Source: Myxococcota bacterium (GTDB taxonomy: Bacteria > Myxococcota_C > UBA6777). From it: a stretch of DNA of 8,851 bases. The notes beneath the pieces are model-generated. The model was given only the letters and a program-made list of their open reading frames with translations, made no database searches and had not been told where the DNA came from. The stretch is taken from NCBI GenBank assembly GCA_963169055.1, contig CAUJFU010000290.1:1-8851 (forward strand), written 5' to 3'. Below, piece by piece: positions 6,283 to 8,851 of the stretch (the first letter of the stretch is position 1; each line of letters starts with the position of its first letter). Position numbers and translations under genes: made by a program.

Positions 6283-6393
6283 CTGTGCCAAGCAACCGCT
6301 GCCACAAGGCGAGGCAACAACGGGGCACAAGCCGGACAATCCGATGGAAACCTCTGTGTCAAGCGACCGCTGCGACAAGGCGAGGCAACAGCG
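6283..6393. repeat. 40-bp direct repeat spanning the stop codon of the second ATPase gene
   Basis: 6283-6322 and 6354-6393 agree at 36 of 40 positions, 71 bases apart; the shared core is CAAGGCGAGGCAACA. The second copy encodes the last ten residues of the ATPase (LLPRLVAAVA) and its TGA. The first copy lies just past the stop and would encode the same peptide in another frame, since 71 is not a multiple of three. The 31 bases between the copies are not themselves duplicated. Confidence 0.8.
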
Positions 6394-7534
6394 CATCCAC
6401 GAGGCGAAACAGGCCGCGCAGATCTTCGATATCCTCGCCGAGATGGGGGGCAGCCAGCGCCCACGACTGCTTGCCTGCGAGCGTCACCAAGCGGTGATAC
6501 AGATCGAAGTGTTGTTCGGAAAGTGCGTATTCATGGGCCGCAAGAGGCTCCAGCTTTTCAAACGCATCCTGTAAAATCATGGGCAAGGTTCCCCATGATT
6601 CGCGTTTTTCAGGAGACAAACTGAGAAAAGAATCTTTGGGATGATCAGCGAGAGAGCGATTCAACAAAAACCCGCCAAAGGGGATGTGGCGTTCCAACAA
6701 AACGCGCTGAAAGTACAAGGCTTCTTCCAAGGCCAATGGATCGGGGCTTGTGACCAAGAGGTGCGAAGATTCAGGCGAGGCCAGAACGCGCCGAACAGTA
6801 TCTGCGTGTTCTTGGAGCGTATCAAAGATGTGCAGCATCAGTCCGACAAACTCTTGGGTGTCGGAGAGGAAGCTGAGTCCCGCAACTTGCTCAAACACCG
6901 AATTCAGGAGCTTTCGTGCGCGGTTGAGAAAGAAACCTGCACTTTCGCTTGGCGCAAATACTCGCAAGATCCGAGAGTCCAAGAAGCGTAAGATCTGATC
7001 AGGAGCATTCAAAAAATCGATAGCGTTTCGAGAGGGCGGAGTATCGAGGACAATCAAGTCGTAGGTTCGGCGCGAATAAAACTGGAACAAGCTTTCTCCG
7101 GCCATGTATTCTTGCATCCCCGCCACAAGATGCCGCGTGGCCTGATAGATCCGCGTTTTGTAGATGCGCTCGGCATCTTCGGGAGATGCTGACAACGTGC
7201 GGATCATCTCATCGAAGATCGGAAATGGCTGCACCATCCAAAAATCCAATGAGCCTTGGATCTCTCGTTGTTCAGGCACCAATCGACCGATGTCTACGCG
7301 CTGAGGGGTATCGCTGTGTGCAGGCATCCCCAAAGCATCCGCAAGACGACGTGCTGGATCGATCGTCACGACCAGCGTTTTGCGCCCAAGCAGCGCCCCT
7401 GCCACCCCCAACGCCGCCGAAGTCGTCGTCTTTCCGACACCACCCGCCCCACAGCACACCACAATCCGCTTGTTTTGCAGCACCCCACGCAACGCATCAC
7501 GTGCGGCACCTTGGTTCAAATGTTCGCCTTGCAT
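6359..7534 (-). CDS. ArsA/Get3-type ATPase lacking the signature lysine
   Basis: The 391-residue P-loop ATPase belongs to the ArsA/Get3 branch of the SIMIBI NTPases. It has a Walker A GAGGVGKTT (29-37) with catalytic K35, but Ala30 where ArsA, Get3 and MinD carry the signature lysine. Switch I is TIDPARRLADALG (57-69), the Walker B/switch II region is LIVLDTPPSRNAIDFL (160-175), VTSPDPLALEEA follows at 261-272, and FLLNR (289-293) lies where Get3 contacts adenine. No CxxC zinc motif, second ATPase half or arsenite cysteine cluster is present, so arsenite extrusion is unlikely. It probably partners the neighbouring ATPase, like the adjacent Rv3679/Rv3680 Get3-like proteins of Mycobacterium tuberculosis; substrate unknown. 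The frame reaches a GTG at 7594 and an ATG at 7582. I prefer ATG 7534 because the upstream part lies in or beside a repeat insertion and has no ribosome-binding site. ATG 7582 (MTLDDERPKQEK) remains possible. Confidence 0.88.
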   Translation of the reverse strand: MQGEHLNQGAARDALRGVLQNKRIVVCCGAGGVGKTTTSAALGVAGALLGRKTLVVTIDPARRLADALGMPAHSDTPQRVDIGRLVPEQREIQGSLDFWMVQPFPIFDEMIRTLSASPEDAERIYKTRIYQATRHLVAGMQEYMAGESLFQFYSRRTYDLIVLDTPPSRNAIDFLNAPDQILRFLDSRILRVFAPSESAGFFLNRARKLLNSVFEQVAGLSFLSDTQEFVGLMLHIFDTLQEHADTVRRVLASPESSHLLVTSPDPLALEEALYFQRVLLERHIPFGGFLLNRSLADHPKDSFLSLSPEKRESWGTLPMILQDAFEKLEPLAAHEYALSEQHFDLYHRLVTLAGKQSWALAAPHLGEDIEDLRGLFRLVDALLPRLVAAVA

Positions 7535-7538
7535 CTCT

Positions 7539-7776
7539 TCGTCTGCTTTCTCTTGTTTAGGCCGCTCGTCATCAAGTGTCATGCAGCGTGACACAGTTGC
7601 CCAAAAGCCCCGTGTTCTCGCCCTTTCAAGCGACAGAGTTGTCTGTGTGAAAACCCTATGCTCTCTTCGCCTGATACGGGGTCAAGGGAGCCGCGCTCCC
7701 TTGCGGGGCGTGGGGTGGAACCCCACAAAACCTATTTCGCTGCGCGAGTCGTCTGCTTTCTCTTGTTTAGGCCGCT
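7539..7776. repeat. Exact 28-bp direct repeats flanking a 182-bp insert between the two ATPase genes
   Basis: 7539-7566 and 7749-7776 are identical over 28 bases (beginning TCGTCTGCTTTCTCTTG, ending AGGCCGCT). The right copy contains the stop codon of the first ATPase; the left copy lies just upstream of ATG 7534. Removing one copy plus the insert (7567-7748) would leave the first stop about 22 bases before ATG 7534, a normal operon junction. The insert contains copy B of the dispersed 134-bp repeat. The layout fits an insertion with a long target duplication, or recombination at a duplicated junction. Confidence 0.85.
7600..7732 (+). repeat. Dispersed 134-bp repeat, copy B
   Basis: Homologous to 3113-3246 over its full length and in the same orientation. 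The two 3' hairpins are conserved although their sequences differ: GGGAGC-CGC-GCTCCC (7686-7700, a perfect stem where copy A has one G-T pair) and GTGGGGT-GGA-ACCCCAC (7710-7726). A further short stem, ACAGA-GTTG-TCTGT, occurs only in this copy. The repeat sits inside the insert between the ATPase genes. On the strand of those genes the hairpins are not followed by a T-run, so they are not standard terminators. Confidence 0.85.
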
Positions 7777-8720
7777 TGCATCAGCCAAGGCTCGTCCAAA
7801 AAGATCTGCATCAGAGCCGCCATACAAGCCCCGGGCTGTTCGACCCATTGTTCTTCGAGAGTCAGCAGCGGTACGCGCCCTTGTTCGGCGAAGCCTTGTT
7901 GCAATCGCTCCAAAGCCTCACGAGACCGCAAGATCCGACGCAAGCTCCACTCTCCCAACACTTCGTTTCGGTGCGCCAAAAAGAACTCAAGCAAGGACTG
8001 GCGTTCGCTGTCCTCGAACGGATCTTGTGGGATGCGGTTGACGATCACGCCTGCGATCGGAACGCGATCACGGCGCAGCCCTTCCAAAAGCTCGAAGGTT
8101 TCGGAGACGGGGAGGGGTTCGGGCAGCGTCACCGCCACAGCCCCCGTCACTTTGGTGTCATAAAAATAGTGTTGTGCTTCTTCGATGGCCGCACGGATCG
8201 GCCCCCCTTGAAAGATCTGCAAAAATGGCTTGGGCAACGAAGTAAGCGCCAATGCGTGGCCTGTTGCGGGCAGATCCACCAACACAACATCGTAATGAGC
8301 GCGACCTGTTTTGGGATCTTTTCGGATATATGGCAACATCCGATAGATCAAGCCCAACTCCTGAAACCCGGGCGCAGCCATCAAAAACCGCGTCAAGTAT
8401 TTGGAATTCATCGCAGCCTGCGCCATCATCTTGAAGGGAACTTGATCAATTAAAAACTGAAAATGCCCACCACGCGGGGTTAATCGCGCACAAGATATCT
8501 GCGGTGATATCACATACGGCTCATCTTTGCGAAACGCATCGGGCCCCCCCAACAGCCGCAACAGCGTCGATGGCGATTCGAGATCCCGCTCCAAATCCAA
8601 CGCCAACACGCGCTTGCCTTGCTTTGCCGCAACACGCGCCAAAGCCGCCGTGATCGTGGTCTTCCCCACGCCTCCCTTGCCTGTCACCATAATAACGCGG
8701 CGATCAAATAGCTTCTCCAA
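7767..8720 (-). CDS. ArsA/Get3-type ATPase with intact signature lysine
   Basis: The 317-residue protein has the deviant Walker A GKGGVGKTT (14-22) with signature K15 and catalytic K20, and switch II DLPATGHAL (149-157), close to the DTAPTGHT motif of ArsA/Get3. VTLPEPLPVSET (197-208) is typical of ArsA, and VIVNR (225-229) is the likely adenine contact. Switch I is unusual: LALDLERDLES has no Asp-Pro-Ala after the strand. Zinc CxxC and arsenite cysteines are absent. It ends with TAA at 7767 and is the upstream member of an ATPase pair; a heterodimer with the next protein is inferred. Start: TTG at 8720 has AAGGGAG at five-base spacing and places the P-loop at the usual residue 14. The frame stays open to the window edge, but the upstream 40-odd codons do not resemble the family. 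A further upstream start cannot be excluded. Confidence 0.86.
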   Translation of the reverse strand: MEKLFDRRVIMVTGKGGVGKTTITAALARVAAKQGKRVLALDLERDLESPSTLLRLLGGPDAFRKDEPYVISPQISCARLTPRGGHFQFLIDQVPFKMMAQAAMNSKYLTRFLMAAPGFQELGLIYRMLPYIRKDPKTGRAHYDVVLVDLPATGHALALTSLPKPFLQIFQGGPIRAAIEEAQHYFYDTKVTGAVAVTLPEPLPVSETFELLEGLRRDRVPIAGVIVNRIPQDPFEDSERQSLLEFFLAHRNEVLGEWSLRRILRSREALERLQQGFAEQGRVPLLTLEEQWVEQPGACMAALMQIFLDEPWLMQAA

Positions 8721-8724
8721 GACG

Positions 8725-8731
8725 ACTCCCT
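8725..8731 (-). promoter_or_regulatory. Ribosome-binding site deciding the TTG start of the first ATPase
   Basis: On the minus strand AAGGGAG followed by TCGTC leads into TTG-GAG-AAG. This is the only strong Shine-Dalgarno with correct spacing before an in-frame start codon near the P-loop. The alternative TTG at 8798 has none. Confidence 0.6.
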
Positions 8732-8851
8732 TTGCTGCAAAACGAACATCCCAACTTCCGCACTCTTTTAGCAAATCACACCCCACCACGCAAGCCAAAA
8801 GACGCCCACCATCGCTCCTTTCAATCCATCCTCGAAATGGTTTGGGGGGTT
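8732..8851 (-). other. Upstream region of the first ATPase; no complete gene
   Basis: The ATPase frame is open through here, but its translation (CVVGCDLLKECGSWDVRF and more) is not family-like, so I read it as leader. A 14-codon frame (8768-8812) starting after GGAGCG could encode a hydrophobic peptide with four tryptophan or phenylalanine residues; I cannot support it as a gene. Weak -35/-10-like boxes occur but none convincingly. Confidence 0.3.

Noticed and set aside
7380-8453. 357-codon plus-strand frame across both ATPase genes
   Set aside because: It is antisense to two genes with intact family motifs and crosses the repeat insert; its translation resembles nothing.
6359-8720. Arsenic-resistance (ars) operon
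   Set aside because: No arsB, arsC, arsD or arsR is nearby, and the ATPases lack the arsenite-binding cysteines and the fused two-half layout of ArsA.
8768-8812. 14-codon leader peptide upstream of the first ATPase
   Set aside because: The start is only two bases after GGAG, and no attenuator hairpin with a T-run follows.

Overview
The window comes from a Gram-negative bacterium of moderate-to-high GC content. The evidence is a signal-peptide protein that looks like an outer-membrane barrel, an Ig-like-repeat surface protein, a proteobacterial-length AhcY, and tandem ArsA/Get3-type ATPases. A Myxococcota or other former deltaproteobacterial lineage fits best, but this is an inference from gene content and not a placement.

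Layout. 1-852 (+) is the C-terminal part of a secreted protein built of Ig-like (IPT/TIG-type) repeats. 1069-1974 (+) is a calcineurin-like metallophosphoesterase; a hairpin terminator candidate follows it at 1994-2025. 2011-2607 (-) is a convergent gene for a small exported, probably outer-membrane, protein of unknown function. 2608-3406 carries no convincing gene. It is a nest of repeats: a MITE-like element with 17-bp inverted ends, a 21-bp minisatellite of six full units, one copy of a 134-bp dispersed repeat, and a short inverted repeat with an internal hairpin. From 3407 to the right edge every gene is on the minus strand. In transcription order these are an ArsA/Get3-type ATPase with the signature lysine (7767-8720), a second one without it (6359-7534), a protein with two cyclic-nucleotide-binding domains and no visible output domain (5043-6104), and ahcY (3407-4852).

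How the genes may work together. The two ATPases look like the two halves of an ArsA/Get3-like pair and were probably once tightly linked. They are now 232 bp apart because an insert carrying the second copy of the 134-bp repeat sits between two exact 28-bp direct repeats. The cNMP gene and ahcY each have a TTGACT-type promoter candidate, so the four minus-strand genes are probably at least three transcription units. AhcY clears S-adenosylhomocysteine in the methyl cycle; nothing in the sequence ties it functionally to the ATPases.

The clearest unusual signals are the repeat biology (dispersed repeat, its insertion between the ATPase genes, the 21-bp array), the asymmetric P-loops of the ATPase pair next to a cNMP sensor, and a strong C-over-G bias on the plus strand from about 853 to 2700 that ignores gene direction. 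I see no CRISPR array, rRNA, tRNA, transposase or recognisable defence system.
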